Shown: piece by piece, positions 1 through 12,286 of the stretch
Layout of the letters: each line of letters begins with the position of its first letter
Numbering within the stretch: the first letter of the stretch is position 1
Notes under the pieces: generated by a model
Database searches by the model: none
What the model saw: the letters and a program-made list of their open reading frames with translations, nothing else
What the model was told of the DNA's origin: nothing
Made by a program: the position numbers and the translations under genes
DNA from: Mitosporidium daphniae
Lineage: Eukaryota > Microsporidia
Assembly: GCF_000760515.2 (NCBI RefSeq)
Contig: NW_013546301.1
Span: forward strand, 1-33,691
DNA length: 33,691 nt
Direction of reading: 5' to 3'

Positions 1-1717
1 CAAGGCGTTTTCAATGAAGACTCTTGAGTCGTCCCTGGACAAGAATCAAGTTCTGATTGAAGCTAAGGAGCTTAAGGAGGACCAGAACAAAATTCAAGGT
101 ACATTTTTATTGTCCCCATTAAACTGCAGACATTTCTTCCCTCCCTTGCCTTTCAGTTTCCGATATCCCAAAGGAGTCTCCATTGAAAACGCCTTGGGTA
201 AAGGCACAAAGATCTCGCGGATATGCGAATTTTGAATCAAACTTGGTCTGCTATTCAAGAACGGACTCTACCAATAATATTCTGTATTTGAAAATCTTGG
301 GAAACGACCTTTTTTCCAATGCTGATGTCCAAAGCCCGGAGCTTTTAGTGAGAAGCCTAATCCGGCTTCCCATTGTGATGGACTGCATATCGGAGATTGG
401 TGTTGAACACCGAACTATCGACGATTACACTGAAGATGTAAAACTCCACACAGGCGGCATATCTGTTGGTCTTGAGACCATCATTGATTATAAAGGTAGC
501 GATCGGGATCTTATTGTCATTCTAGATAACCAGAAATTTTCGATATTGCCGACCATCTCAACTCACGGATTGTCCCAAAATGTCCCTCGCTTGCTGGACC
601 TTATTGATGAGACCTTGAGAATACCCAATTTCAGTGACAAACTGCGCCTAAAAAACCTGATTTTGTCTTCAAGCTCGTCAGGCATAACGAGTATAGCAAA
701 TTCGGGCCACAGCTATGCAATTCTTTATGCGTCTGCTCCGTTTTCGCCTGGCTTGGTATTTTTTTTGGTTTATTCTTATGTTTAGCTGTGCAGAGAGGCT
801 TTGGAGGGAATTACTCAAATATTCTATCTTGATCACCTTTGTTCCCTGATTTCCTGCAAAGATGAAAATCCTGATTTGGATCGGTCAGTTTTAAAGTTCA
901 CAAAAGATTGGGAAGCAATAGTGTGCAGAGGAATTTGCGACCGATTTTCCATCTTGGGGGCGGAGGACTCTATAATAGCCTCGGCTGCGGAGACTGTTTT
1001 TGATATATTTTCTAATGGAGGCCCGTTAGCTTGCAAGGCTGGAGGTACCAGACTGCCGTTCTCCGAAGAAGATGCCAGTAAATTACCTATCCCTGATGGC
1101 ACCAATACATACTTTGACTTTCCATTTCCAGTATCATCCACTGCCACGTCATTCATGACCGTACCATGGTGCGATGACGACTCTCCAAAATTCAAGGTAT
1201 GTGTGATTAACAGTAATTCCGCTAGATTCTTGCATCCATCCTGTCGAGCAAATATCTTCATAGGGAAATAAGAGAAATTAACGGGGCATACGGCGGTGGC
1301 GCCTCTTTTTCCGACATCAGCGGGGTGTTTTCTTTTTACACATATCGCGACCCATATCCTCTCAAAAGTTTGGAAACCTTTCAGAAATCAATTGGCTGGA
1401 TCAAATCTGAAGATAACGGCCCAAACGACCAAGACATTTTGGAGGCCAAGCTTTCCATATTTAAATCCATGGATGCCCCAGTCGATATTGACTCTTTGGG
1501 CATGACCGAATTTATCCATCGAATCAGCAGTGAGGAAAGAGACGCACGAAGAAAAAAGTTACTATCGGTCACTCTGCATGATATCAAAGAGCTACTCAAT
1601 AGGGTTTGGCCAACCGGAGGCCAAGGACCGAAAGGCTGTTCAGTAATCATAGGTGGCGGAATATCTCCACCTGCCGATTGGAGGATAATTAAGGGACCAG
1701 GCTGTTCTCAAAGCTAA
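1..1717 (+). CDS. CYM1: Mitochondrial presequence protease (Cym1/PreP), 3' part
   Basis: C-terminal half (about 541 residues) of an M16C metallopeptidase that degrades cleaved presequences in the mitochondrial matrix. The frame is open to the left edge, so the gene starts outside the window and the ATG at 14 is probably internal. Recognised by the C-terminal M16 block: Y-LHREIREINGAYGGGASF, then FSFYTYRDP, an ALKLSIF-SMDAP-like segment and an EERDARRKKLL-T--DI helix. Introns: 99-129 (or 99-156; both keep frame), 756-785 and 1197-1225. The catalytic HxxEH motif belongs to the N-terminal half and is not in the window. Stop at 1715-1717. Family call is secure; the exact first acceptor is not. 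Confidence 0.9.
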
Positions 1718-1866
1718 AATCAATAAAGAACCCCATAAACCACCAGCATGAGCATCATGATCATGATCATCGTTTCCCCTTGGTCCGCCGCAGCATTTAG
1801 CTGCCAATTGTCCAAAATACATTTTAAATTTTCTTTCCAGAGGAAATATTTTTAACTTGAATTTAC

Positions 1867-2467
1867 ATGGGCAAGACTCAGAGTACTATCACTTCTGAAA
1901 ATCTTGCCGACCTGACCAGGACCACATATTGTAAGCATACGCATGCTCTAACGTACAGTCGAAAAAAAGGAAATAGATCAATGGTATCAAGGATTCATTT
2001 CTGAAATTCCCCGCGGGTATCTCACCGCACACGATTTGAACAAATTGTACGAGCAATACTTTCCGTTTGGCGATACAACGACTTTTACCACGCTACTGTT
2101 CAATCTTTTTGACGAAGACAAAGATGGAAGGGTCATGTTTGACGACTATCTGCGCTCTCTCTCCATAATTGCCCGCGGAAAGTTTGCAGAAAAGCTTGTA
2201 TGGTCTTTCAGGTTTTACGATATTGACAATGACGGGTACATTTCAAGAGAAGAACTGCTGCTTGCCACTAACGCCATTTATAAAATGATCGAAAATATAG
2301 CCACACATCCAGAGGATGAGGATACGCCAGCCAAGCGGGTGGACAAGCTGTTTTCGCTTATGGATACAAACAAAGACGGCAAAATAGACTTGGACGAATA
2401 TTGCATCGGTGTAAAATCGGACCCATTTATGATACAATCTTTATTTTTGTATGATGGGCATATATAA
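1867..2467 (+). CDS. FRQ1: Frequenin / neuronal calcium sensor 1 (NCS-1)
   Basis: Calcium-binding sensor that in fungi activates the phosphatidylinositol 4-kinase Pik1 at the Golgi. The first ATG starts MGKTQST, an N-myristoylation context typical of the family. One 28-nt intron (1931-1958, phase 1) joins the short first exon to FEKKEIDQWYQGFI. EF-hand loops are visible: DEDKDGRVMFDDY, DIDNDGYISREEL and DTNKDGKIDLDEY are canonical, while the first, degenerate hand (Cys-Pro type in animals) reads SEIPRGYLTAHD. The protein ends SLFLYDGHI, close to the family's usual SLYDGLV end. About 190 residues, full length. Confidence 0.96.
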
Positions 2468-2641
2468 ATTTTTGTAAAGTTAAAATGGGCACGCGTTTGG
2501 GAATGTGAAAATTTGCTTTGAACGGTCAATCTATAATTAGAGCTGCACCGGTTGGTCTCTGTTACTTGAGAAATGATACTTCAATGGGAATCCGTTTCAG
2601 CACTCTTCATATAAAGAGCACTTATTGAGACCACGAACAGC

Positions 2642-3592
2642 ATGATGAAAGGCGAATGGATTTCAATCTCCATCGATGAAGACCAGTTGTATTATCCGGA
2701 ACCGAAGCGCGAAGCGGCAATCTACTGCACCAGCCCTTGTGTTGTGATAAATTCTTTTGAAAGCCTACAGCCGGCTTGTGAGAAATATTTCGACTCTAAA
2801 GAGCATGGCGGAGACGAGTTTTCTGGATTTCACTGGGCTAGGGCCAAAGAAGGCAATCAAAAGCTGTCTTTCCCCGCCAAAAGGTCTCCTGTATCGCCCC
2901 AAGATTCTTCAAATGCTAACATTTTACTTTACCGTGGACAATCGTTCGAGAAAAGCTTGGACAAAAGCTTGGAAAGTTCAGACGAGGATGATGATATGTC
3001 GATTGCGGACGATTTCGAAGACTATTATTCGGTAAGGGAAAGATATAAAAGCAGCTTTGAAGATTATGTGGTAAAAGAGGAGCAAGAGATGATACTTGAT
3101 GTTTTGATTGAAAATCTTGAAATCAATGTAAGCGATCATCAAGGCCGTGATAATGAGAACCATCATGGCGATGCTGATAATGAGAAAAATTCCGATTTCG
3201 ATTTCGATTTCGATTTCGATGCCGATCAAGACGACGATGATTTCAGCNGCATCTTTTCTGAGGGCCATTCTAGCAATGAGGTTGCCAACAAAAGCCTTAA
3301 CAAAGCGTCAAATTCTTCCTCCTTATCTTCGTTGGAATCTTTTTTGAACTTGAGAGCTTACTTTTTTAACAAGTACCTGTTGCTTGAGCAATTGAGAACG
3401 GGCCAAAATCAATTCGAACTATTTAACCAGGTCGCTATGATGACCATATCTGAGCCAACCGATCTACGTCCACGAAGCACATTGGAAATTGGAGAAAATA
3501 ATATATCAAGTGAAGAGGAACACGGCAGATTTACCGACTGCGACGAGCTTGAGGAAGAATTAACAATGTCTCTCCAATCGCCACTGAAATAG
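2642..3592 (+). CDS. Uncharacterised acidic protein
   Basis: Uninterrupted 316-residue ORF with no family I recognise. It is rich in Asp, Glu and Ser, with an acidic Ser cluster (LESSDEDDDMS), a run of Asp-Phe dipeptides from a GATTTC hexanucleotide microsatellite at about 3196-3222, and an acidic tail ending LEEELTMSLQSPLK. No signal peptide or membrane segment is evident. One codon contains an ambiguous base (3247), so one residue is unknown. A possible donor at about 3032 was considered but no acceptor kept the frame. Starts at tandem Met codons; either could be used. Coding status rests on length and codon-like composition only. Confidence 0.7.
   Translation: MMKGEWISISIDEDQLYYPEPKREAAIYCTSPCVVINSFESLQPACEKYFDSKEHGGDEFSGFHWARAKEGNQKLSFPAKRSPVSPQDSSNANILLYRGQSFEKSLDKSLESSDEDDDMSIADDFEDYYSVRERYKSSFEDYVVKEEQEMILDVLIENLEINVSDHQGRDNENHHGDADNEKNSDFDFDFDFDADQDDDDFSXIFSEGHSSNEVANKSLNKASNSSSLSSLESFLNLRAYFFNKYLLLEQLRTGQNQFELFNQVAMMTISEPTDLRPRSTLEIGENNISSEEEHGRFTDCDELEEELTMSLQSPLK
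3196..3222 (+). repeat. GATTTC hexanucleotide microsatellite inside a CDS
   Basis: Four to five consecutive copies of GATTTC encode an Asp-Phe run in the acidic unknown protein. The unit is six bases, so length change keeps the reading frame. Confidence 0.85.
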
Positions 3593-3807
3593 CAATTTTG
3601 GCTAGCCCTCCCAACTAAATAAAGAATTCAATTGAAATGTACGATTTCATTTTAATTTAGCAATCCAGGCAACCAACTCGCCAATCAAATTGTGGCTGCG
3701 TTTCAAATAAATCATAGATAGCCCTCGGGGTGGATCCTTTTATCCTCAATCTAGCTACGAGATTCCTGCTACGCTGTACCAGTTGCTGACAGACATAACC
3801 ATTTAGT

Positions 3808-6312
3808 ATGATGCAAACCGAGTGCTACACGACAGCTGTACCGATGCCTTCATCACCCAAGCAGATTGCCTCCAACGAGGTCGACATTAGTGTGATGGCC
3901 TTGCATTATCCCACACAAATTTCTTATCTGTATTCCAAGGGAATTTCCAACCTTACAAGTAAGCCCATCTGCTTATGCATGTATCGTTACAGGCCGCCAT
4001 GGGTTTTCGCCCGAAAAGCTTGCAAAAATATCGAATGCGCAATTCATCGACTTGTCTACTGATATTTTTGACGATATTAAAAGAAGAGAGGGTCTAAGCA
4101 ACCAAAGCCCCGCGCAGCCTTCAAATCAAATCCATTCAGAAAGGCGCATCCAAGCAAGGGGGAAACTTTCCATGCTTAGCGAGGACAAGTTTCTTGAAAT
4201 CATCAAGGATGTTGTGTCAGAATGGACTCTTCGCTTTCCTGAACACATTGTTTCCTCGCAGAGCGATGCCAAAGTTTCGTTTCAAAAGAGAAAGGCACCA
4301 AGAGTAAGCACCTCTGGCCTTTCGGAGCACATGAAGCCATTTGATCAAGAAGAACGCGACGCAAAATCGGCTGGAAGATTTTCCTTCTTTAATAAGAAGA
4401 TAGAAAAGTTATTTGCGTTTGGCGTATGATTTTTGTTTATGCCAACTTTGTATAGAAGCAGGGTTCACACCGGGATCATCGTAGCCTCAAGTCGCCATCC
4501 CAACCGGTCTCTCCCACGTTCAGCGTTTCAAGCAAAAAAGTTCCATTTGATTTTGGATCCATCGAGTCGCTTCTGACCGAAATTTCTTCAAAATCCAAGC
4601 ATAATCCCGAAATCGACACCTCGCTTCTCGATTCAAGCTATTCTCTATTTTCTGGAGAATTTGAAAAGAAAATTCGGGACCAATCGCACATAATCTCGTC
4701 TCAAAAGGAAATAATTACCANACAGCAACTTGAGATTGAGAAGCTTAGAAATGAAGCAAATATCGTATCAAAGGTATTGCATTTCACTCGCCAATTTCCA
4801 TCCTAGGAACTCAATGACTTGAAAAGGGAAAATAGCGAATCCGATAAAAAGTGTTCTCTCCTTCATACCCAAATACTCAACCTTGAGCTTGCTCTTAATC
4901 GCGAAAAAGCGTCCTCTGCCCTATTGGAAGAACAGGTATCCCCTCCAGCATTATTAATCCGTGTAGAAAAATAAGCTAAATCAAGAAGTTATAGGCGCCT
5001 CTGCTCTTTTGACCTCGGCCTGTTCAGGTACCATTAGGAGTGTTTTTACAAAAAAGAAAACGCGCCCCAAATCCCATCCCTTGCCAGCATTCTCGGGGTT
5101 CCTAGTCTGATTGGATACATTAGGAGTATGCATCCTTTAAATAGCATTTTGGCTCTTTCAGACCATTTTATCCTTACGATTAACAAGTCGCCCAATGCTA
5201 CGGACATTGCCTCTGTCATGAAGGCATATACGGTGCACATCAAAAAATATCTTGTCTCTGTTGAGAAGCTGGAGAAAGAATTTTCTGCCCTCAAGGTTGT
5301 TTCAAAGAAAAAGGACGATGATAAGGTTGCTGAGCCCTCTTCGTCCGGCGGTCGACTTTCTCTTTCGTTGCCCTCAAAAGTGATCCTCAATTCGTCAAAA
5401 AATCTTAGAGTAAAATGCACCACGTCCCTTGGTATCATTTTAAAGCTATTGAAGATTGCCTTTGGAGATGAAAACCAATTTCCTTTGGCTGAGACGATTC
5501 GGCAGATTGAAATGCTAATTCACGATGTTGGCATTCTTCTTTGGAGGATAAGTCAGGCGAAAACCCTTTTTTTGATAGCACTTGAAAGATTTACTGTGGC
5601 AACGGTCGGTGATGCCTATCAAGAAGAAATCATAAAATCCGCCGAAGAGGCCAATTTTCAAGCTCAGCATATAACATCTCCGTCGATCAAGAAAAAAGAT
5701 GATGTGCATATGATCTGCGATGAGGAAGAAACATCTTCGACCCCTCCTTTGAGCGCTCTCGATCTTGATTCCTCCTCGACCGATGCTATTTTAAAGCCCA
5801 AATCGGACAAGTTTGACTGTATAAAGGTACAAGGCATCTTTGTTGATTTTTAGGCGGATATTGAGGAAAAAACGGACAAAATCATCCAAATTGTGCAAAG
5901 CCTGCTGCTCCAACTTGCTGCATCGTCAAAAAATGGCCAGGAGCCCCCAATTTCCATCTTCCAATCGACAAAGCTCTGCAATGTGCTTTCACAGGTTATC
6001 ATTTATTCGAATGGCCTTCTGGAGCGGTCCAAGGAGTTTATTACGCTTCCGGCTATGCTCCATCAAAGGATGAATTCCGAGGCTGCCATGTGCAATCTTG
6101 AAATAGCGGCTGGCACGTTTGGCGCGATCAAGCAACTTATTTTCCAAAAAAGAGCCGATGGAAGTAGCGAAAATGTTGAATCCACCATTGAGGATGTTGC
6201 CCGTGCCCAGCTAGTTGATGCCTGCCACTGCCTGATCAAAGCTACCAGAGACTTTCACTGCATTCTTGACCGAGTAGCTAATGTCAACCATCGACACAGC
6301 AGTAATAATTGA
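3808..6312 (+). CDS. SPA2: Spa2/GIT-like polarisome scaffold protein
   Basis: Likely polarity scaffold that in fungi localises MAPK modules and the formin to growth sites. The N-terminus carries two Spa2-homology repeats: EKLAKISNAQFIDLSTDIFD-DIKRR and KLSMLSEDKFLEIIKDVVSE. A coiled coil follows (about residues 280-350: QQLEIEKLRNEA, ELNDLKRENSES), then a helical C-terminal domain beginning EKTDKIIQIVQSLL, which resembles the Spa2 C-terminus. Introns: 3959-3992, 4424-4455, 4774-4806, 4936-4966 (or to 4975), 5098-5123 and 5827-5853. The fifth is tentative: donor GTTCCT is unusual, but it is the only join I found that restores frame. Model gives 773 residues. One ambiguous base lies at 4721. 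Confidence 0.78.
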
Positions 6313-6396
6313 ATAGATTTTTTGAATGCCAATAAATTAATACCTTGAATAATTTAATGGACCCTCTTTAATTTGCTTGTAACTTTACACCACAAC

Positions 6397-7065
6397 ATGT
6401 CGTTTGTATTTCCGGGGCAAAAAATCGTCCCTTCCAATAAGATCACGCCAGCCAGGTCCGAGGCGATGCTTGCCGAAGCGGGGCTATATCGCAGCTTGGA
6501 AGATTCGTTTTTGCATGCCTCGCTTTTTGGAAGGCTCTCGGTCATCAGCAGCGGAAATACACGCTCAACGTCCTTTAGCATTCTGCCCCCATTCTGCAAT
6601 ACCAAGATTGAGGATACACACCGCATTGGTCCAGTTACTTCCCATCCAAAGGCTGGTGATTTGGTGATCGGAAAGGTTACAAAAATCTCACAGAGAAATG
6701 TTTCCGTCACCATTCTTCTTTTGGCCGTTGATTCCACCAACTACTCGCGGTGCTCTGCAGGCCATTCCGGAATCATTCGCCTGAATGACATCTATAATCG
6801 GATTCTTGGAGAGAATACACAGCACGTTGCCATTTCTGCCTTTAGGCCCGGAGATATTGTTCGAGTTCGTGTGCTTGCAATAGCAGAGGGAAATATCTAC
6901 TACCTCTCAAGCGCCTCTGCAGATTTGGGCGTAATATACGCACGTAACTCAACAACAGGAAATCCTATGACGCCCGTTTCGGCAGAAGAAATGATATGTC
7001 CTTTAAGCAGTCAAATAGAGCCAAGAAAAGTTGCTGCCGTGGACACAATAAAAGACACCAAATAA
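6397..7065 (+). CDS. CSL4: Exosome cap subunit Csl4
   Basis: Non-catalytic S1/zinc-ribbon cap protein of the RNA exosome, 222 residues, no intron. Starts MSFVFPGQKIVPSNK, matching the family's N-terminal 'PGQ' turn. The S1 domain is visible as GDLVIGKVTKISQRNVSVTI through RPGDIVRVRVLAI. The C-terminal block GNPMTP-VSAEEMICP and EPRKVA is diagnostic of Csl4. The usual zinc-ribbon cysteines look reduced: only the MICP Cys is obvious, as in several fungal orthologues. The first in-frame ATG is 6397; a TTG at 6373 is upstream only by frame. The stop overlaps AAATAA and lies 5 bp from the convergent pseudouridine synthase stop. Confidence 0.92.
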   Translation: MSFVFPGQKIVPSNKITPARSEAMLAEAGLYRSLEDSFLHASLFGRLSVISSGNTRSTSFSILPPFCNTKIEDTHRIGPVTSHPKAGDLVIGKVTKISQRNVSVTILLLAVDSTNYSRCSAGHSGIIRLNDIYNRILGENTQHVAISAFRPGDIVRVRVLAIAEGNIYYLSSASADLGVIYARNSTTGNPMTPVSAEEMICPLSSQIEPRKVAAVDTIKDTK

Positions 7066-7070
7066 TGCCA

Positions 7071-7950
7071 TCATTGACTCAAGCGAGGGAATACCTTTAA
7101 AAAGTAGTCGGGAAAAGGCGCATCCACACGCAGTGCGGAGCCTCCTTGAAGCAATGGGGGAAGTAGAATGGACCTGCAATGAAGGAACAGGCTATTTCTA
7201 CCGCTAGGCAAACCAACTTTCCCAGCAGCAGAGGTGCAACACAAACCAGTAATTGCCCTACTTAGGTTCAAATTGCCTTGATACAAATAATCGCCAAGAA
7301 TAGGTGCATTTAGCTCTTTGGCACAATGAATGCGAAGCTGATGCGTACGTCCCGTGATTGGACGCAAGCTTACAAGCGCGATTTTCTTTGAACAGAAAGA
7401 GCTGATCGCCAAAATCCTGTAGTCGGTAATGCAAGGCTTGCCATCGGCCTGATCATTTGTCAAGGGAAATCTGGGCCTGATCGAGGAGCTAATCCTGGAG
7501 GGTAAGCGCACCTTGTCATATACACCTACCTTGTGTAGACTGAAGAAACCATGTGTTCGTCCCAACTGCTTGGAGCCTCAACGACCGCAAAATACTGCTT
7601 TTTAATCGTACCACAAGAGGAGAACAGAAACGAAAGTTTTCGAGCAATCGAATCTCTCCTTGCTAGCAGCAAAACTCCAGTCGTGTTCTAAAGAATGGGA
7701 AGCCGCCGCTTACTTTATCTAGTCTGTGAACAATGAAGGGTGTATGCTTATTTTCAAACATAAAATGATGCAGTACACTAAAGAGAGAAGGTCCGTAGGG
7801 TTTGTTGCTCAATAAAGCCGACTCGCCTTTGCAGGGGCCATGGACCGGTAAAAATGCTGGTTTATTTATGGCTATGAGATTTTTGTCGCGGTAAATAACT
7901 TGGTCAAGCAAGTAATTGGCGAACATTTGGGACTTGATTGTCGATTTCAT
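7071..7950 (-). CDS. RluA-family RNA pseudouridine synthase
   Basis: Converts uridine to pseudouridine in rRNA or tRNA; probably an organellar or tRNA-type RluA enzyme (RPUSD/Pus5/Pus9 group not resolved). After removing a 26-nt intron (7688-7713) the catalytic motif reads IVHRLDKNTTGVLLLAR, with the conserved catalytic Asp. Other family blocks: AINKPAFLPVHG near the N-terminus, KKQYFAVVEAP, and PITGRTHQLRIHCAKELN followed by ILGDYLYQ. A second intron lies near 7512-7549. Two models keep frame (7512-7540, 29 nt; or 7530-7549, 20 nt) and both use an AAG acceptor. About 274 residues. No presequence is obvious from the first Met. Convergent with Csl4. Confidence 0.88.
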
Positions 7951-8004
7951 GTTAAAATTTGCTGAATTTTAAATTAATTTTATTTCAGTAGAGGCAAGGT
8001 CCAC

Positions 8005-9919
8005 ATGCCATACTCTGATGAATCTCCTCGAGATTTTTCCAATCGGCGAAAGACACCTCTGAGGTTGTGGAAGCCTCCGCCAATGTCCTTGATGCGTGAG
8101 CGGATCGACGAGTATGGTTCCGACAGACGCTCATTTCGGGACGAGTATGGTGCCGACAGACGCTCATTTCGGGACGAGTATCATTCAAATGGACGCTCAT
8201 TTGGGAGAGATGACCAGAGAAATAGGGAACTTGCTTCGCAATATGCGGAGCCATCATCACCCAGAAGGTCCCTAGATGGTCATTCTAGATACCAGAGAGG
8301 TAATAGAGAATATCACCACGAAAAGGAATATCACTCCCGAGAATATCATCCACGGGAACACCACCAAAGAAAAAGTTATTCTCCTAGTGAACGTGAATAC
8401 GCAAAAACAGATCATTATGAACACGCGGCTTTTCAAGAAAAACCTACAAACCCAAAATCTCCACATTTACTTTATCCACACAATCAATACCACACCGATA
8501 CGGAGACAAGGAAAACATTGCCCAGGATCAATTCAGATGGTCAAACAATTCGAACGATCGATCAGTTTAACAGCATTAGATCGCAATCGCGTTCAACAGA
8601 AAAAAAGCCATCTCGGCAACACGAGATCGAAAGGAGAAGAAGCTCTGGGACCGACTCCTTTTCCGATATTTCTTCTTCCAGCTGCTCGCCGCCTTTAAGG
8701 GAAGAAAAATCGCCAAGCTCGGCAAAAGGAGCAGCATCATGTACCAAAAAATGCCTCTCATCACAACAGCTCACGACCAAGATGCCATTGCCACCGCAAG
8801 GAACCAAAGAATCATCAAGGCCACCGACAGAAACAATGACACCACCAAAAAGCTTGTCGCAGCTGTCTAGAAAGGATTTGGAACAACTTATCCCACACAT
8901 GAATGACATTGACGCGAAATATGAGAAAATCTCTCAAATTGGCGAAGGTACATACGGAAAGGTATTTAAGGGAGCTGTGAAAAACCCCATCGGTGCGCAA
9001 CAATACGTGGCCATGAAGAAGGTCAGAATGGAGTGTGAAAAGGAAGGGTTTCCCATCACGGCCACGCGCGAGATCAAAATCCTTTCTTCAATCGCGCACA
9101 AGAATATCATCCAGCTAATCGAAATTGTAACATCAAAAGGTACCATTTTTCGTTCTAATGGCCAGAGTCTGTGTATATGGTTTTTGATTACATGGAATAC
9201 GATCTTGCGGCTCTTATCTCCCAGGCCGCCACAGAGCTTCAGATCCGCCATGTAAAATATCTGATCAGGGAAGTGTTGGAGGCCATGGCTTATCTTCACG
9301 AAAACAAGATTTTGCATCGGGATATCAAGAGTACCTATTCCGATCGATTACTCATCATAGGTTCCAATGTTTTGCTCTCGCGCAAAGGCATCGTTAAACT
9401 AGCGGATTTTGGTCTCGCCCGCAGCTTTGCCAAAAGCCAGATGACACACATGACAAATCGGGTTATTACTTTATGGTATCGGCCGCCGGAACTATTACTC
9501 GGATCTTCGACATACGACTCTTCCGTAGACATGTGGGGTGTCGGGTAATCGCTGACAAGATTATCTGTAGATCACTTCTGGCGGAATGGCTATTGAAATC
9601 AGCCCCCTTTCAGGGATCCACAGAAATATCGCAGCTGATGGCAATCTTTTCCGTTCTAGGAAACGGCGCCTCTCTTCCGGATTGGTCCGATTGCCCCACT
9701 CTTGCGGCGCTGCCGTGGAGCAGGTGGATCCACCCTCCGAAGGAGTATCAGCCCAGAGTTTTAGAAGCAAAGCTCAGAGAGATTGGATTGTCCGAGCTCG
9801 GTTGCGAGTTCGTCGCTTCGTTCTTGCAAATGGAGCCCACAAAGAGGATCTCCGCCAAAGCAGCATTGCAACACCCCTTCTTCCGGGAGGAGCCGCTGCC
9901 TGCGCAGCCGGAAGAGTAA
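8005..9919 (+). CDS. CTK1: CTK1/CDK12-type RNA polymerase II CTD kinase
   Basis: Cyclin-dependent kinase, 610 residues, likely phosphorylating the Pol II C-terminal domain. A long Arg/Ser/Glu/His-rich N-terminus (about 310 residues), with three 11-residue repeats, precedes the kinase domain. Kinase motifs: IGEGTYGKVFKG (Gly loop), VAMKKVRME-EKEGFPITATREI (a PSTAIRE-like helix; EGFPIT is typical of CTK1/CDK9/CDK12), HRDIKSSN, ADFGLAR, TNRVITLWYRPPELLLG. Introns: 9140-9165 (26 nt), 9331-9360 (30) and 9545-9570 (26). After the last the usual GC of WSxGC reads GS. The C-terminus stops about 12 residues after the kinase domain, shorter than animal CDK12. Confidence 0.92.
8107..8205 (+). repeat. 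Three 33-bp tandem repeats in the CTK1-like N-terminus
   Basis: Units start at 8107, 8140 and 8173, each coding DEY(G/H)(S/A)(D/N)(R/G)RSF(R/G). The first two are nearly identical and the third is diverged. Confidence 0.9.
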
Positions 9920-10102
9920 GCATGAGATTGATAATTTCCGGTAGACTTCCCTTCATCGAGGGAGACTGGCATGAATTTGAGGTCAAAAAAAATACTAAAC
10001 GTGCAAGGCGACCCGATGGTGACGATCAAATTACAATTAGTAAAAAGTAGTTCGTTTTCAATTTTAAAAATTGTACACATTCAAATTCAGCCCTCATCTG
10101 AG

Positions 10103-11816
<1,714 letters not shown>

Positions 11817-11861
11817 ATTAAGTGTTACAAATTTGTACTTTTTTATTTGTTTGTCATTTCA

Positions 11862-12177
11862 TTAAATGTATGTCGTTACAGTGCCAACATTTGTATGCTG
11901 ATTTGGACGCGGATGGCTTATTTTCAATTGGAGATCCTCGATGCTGCTGATTTCTTTTCTGGATCTATAATAGTACCATCCTGCAAAGACATACCCTTCG
12001 ATAAATTGATTATCACATACCTGGAACGATGCCGGCCACTGAGAGCAGTGTGGAGAGCAGCACCCACCTGTTGGCAAATCCCCTGGACCGCACGGCAACA
12101 AGTATTGGCGGTATTATTACAGCTGTAAAGACCGCTGCAGTCATATAGGGCGATGTTTCCGCCCCAAAATTCACCAT
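11862..12177 (-). CDS. Small Pmp3/UPF0057-like membrane protein
   Basis: Predicted 91-residue protein from two exons split by a 40-nt intron (11981-12020). It has two hydrophobic segments with a Pmp3-like pattern: AVFTAVIIPPILVAV, a short polar loop RSRGFANRW, then VLLSTLLSVAGIVPGWYYY. The PP in the first segment and (V/I)PG at the end of the second are the family's signature positions. Pmp3 proteins are plasma-membrane proteolipids linked to membrane potential and salt tolerance. The hydrophilic C-terminal tail of about 35 residues is longer than yeast Pmp3. Start is the first ATG in frame (12177). Family assignment is from pattern only. Confidence 0.6.
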
Positions 12178-12286
12178 CTCCAATGGAGAATGGAAAATTT
12201 CCACAAAAGTATTGCAAAATTAATTGGAACAATTTTTCCCCAATAAAATAAACACGCACAATTTGCGTTTGGGTGTACATTTTCCA

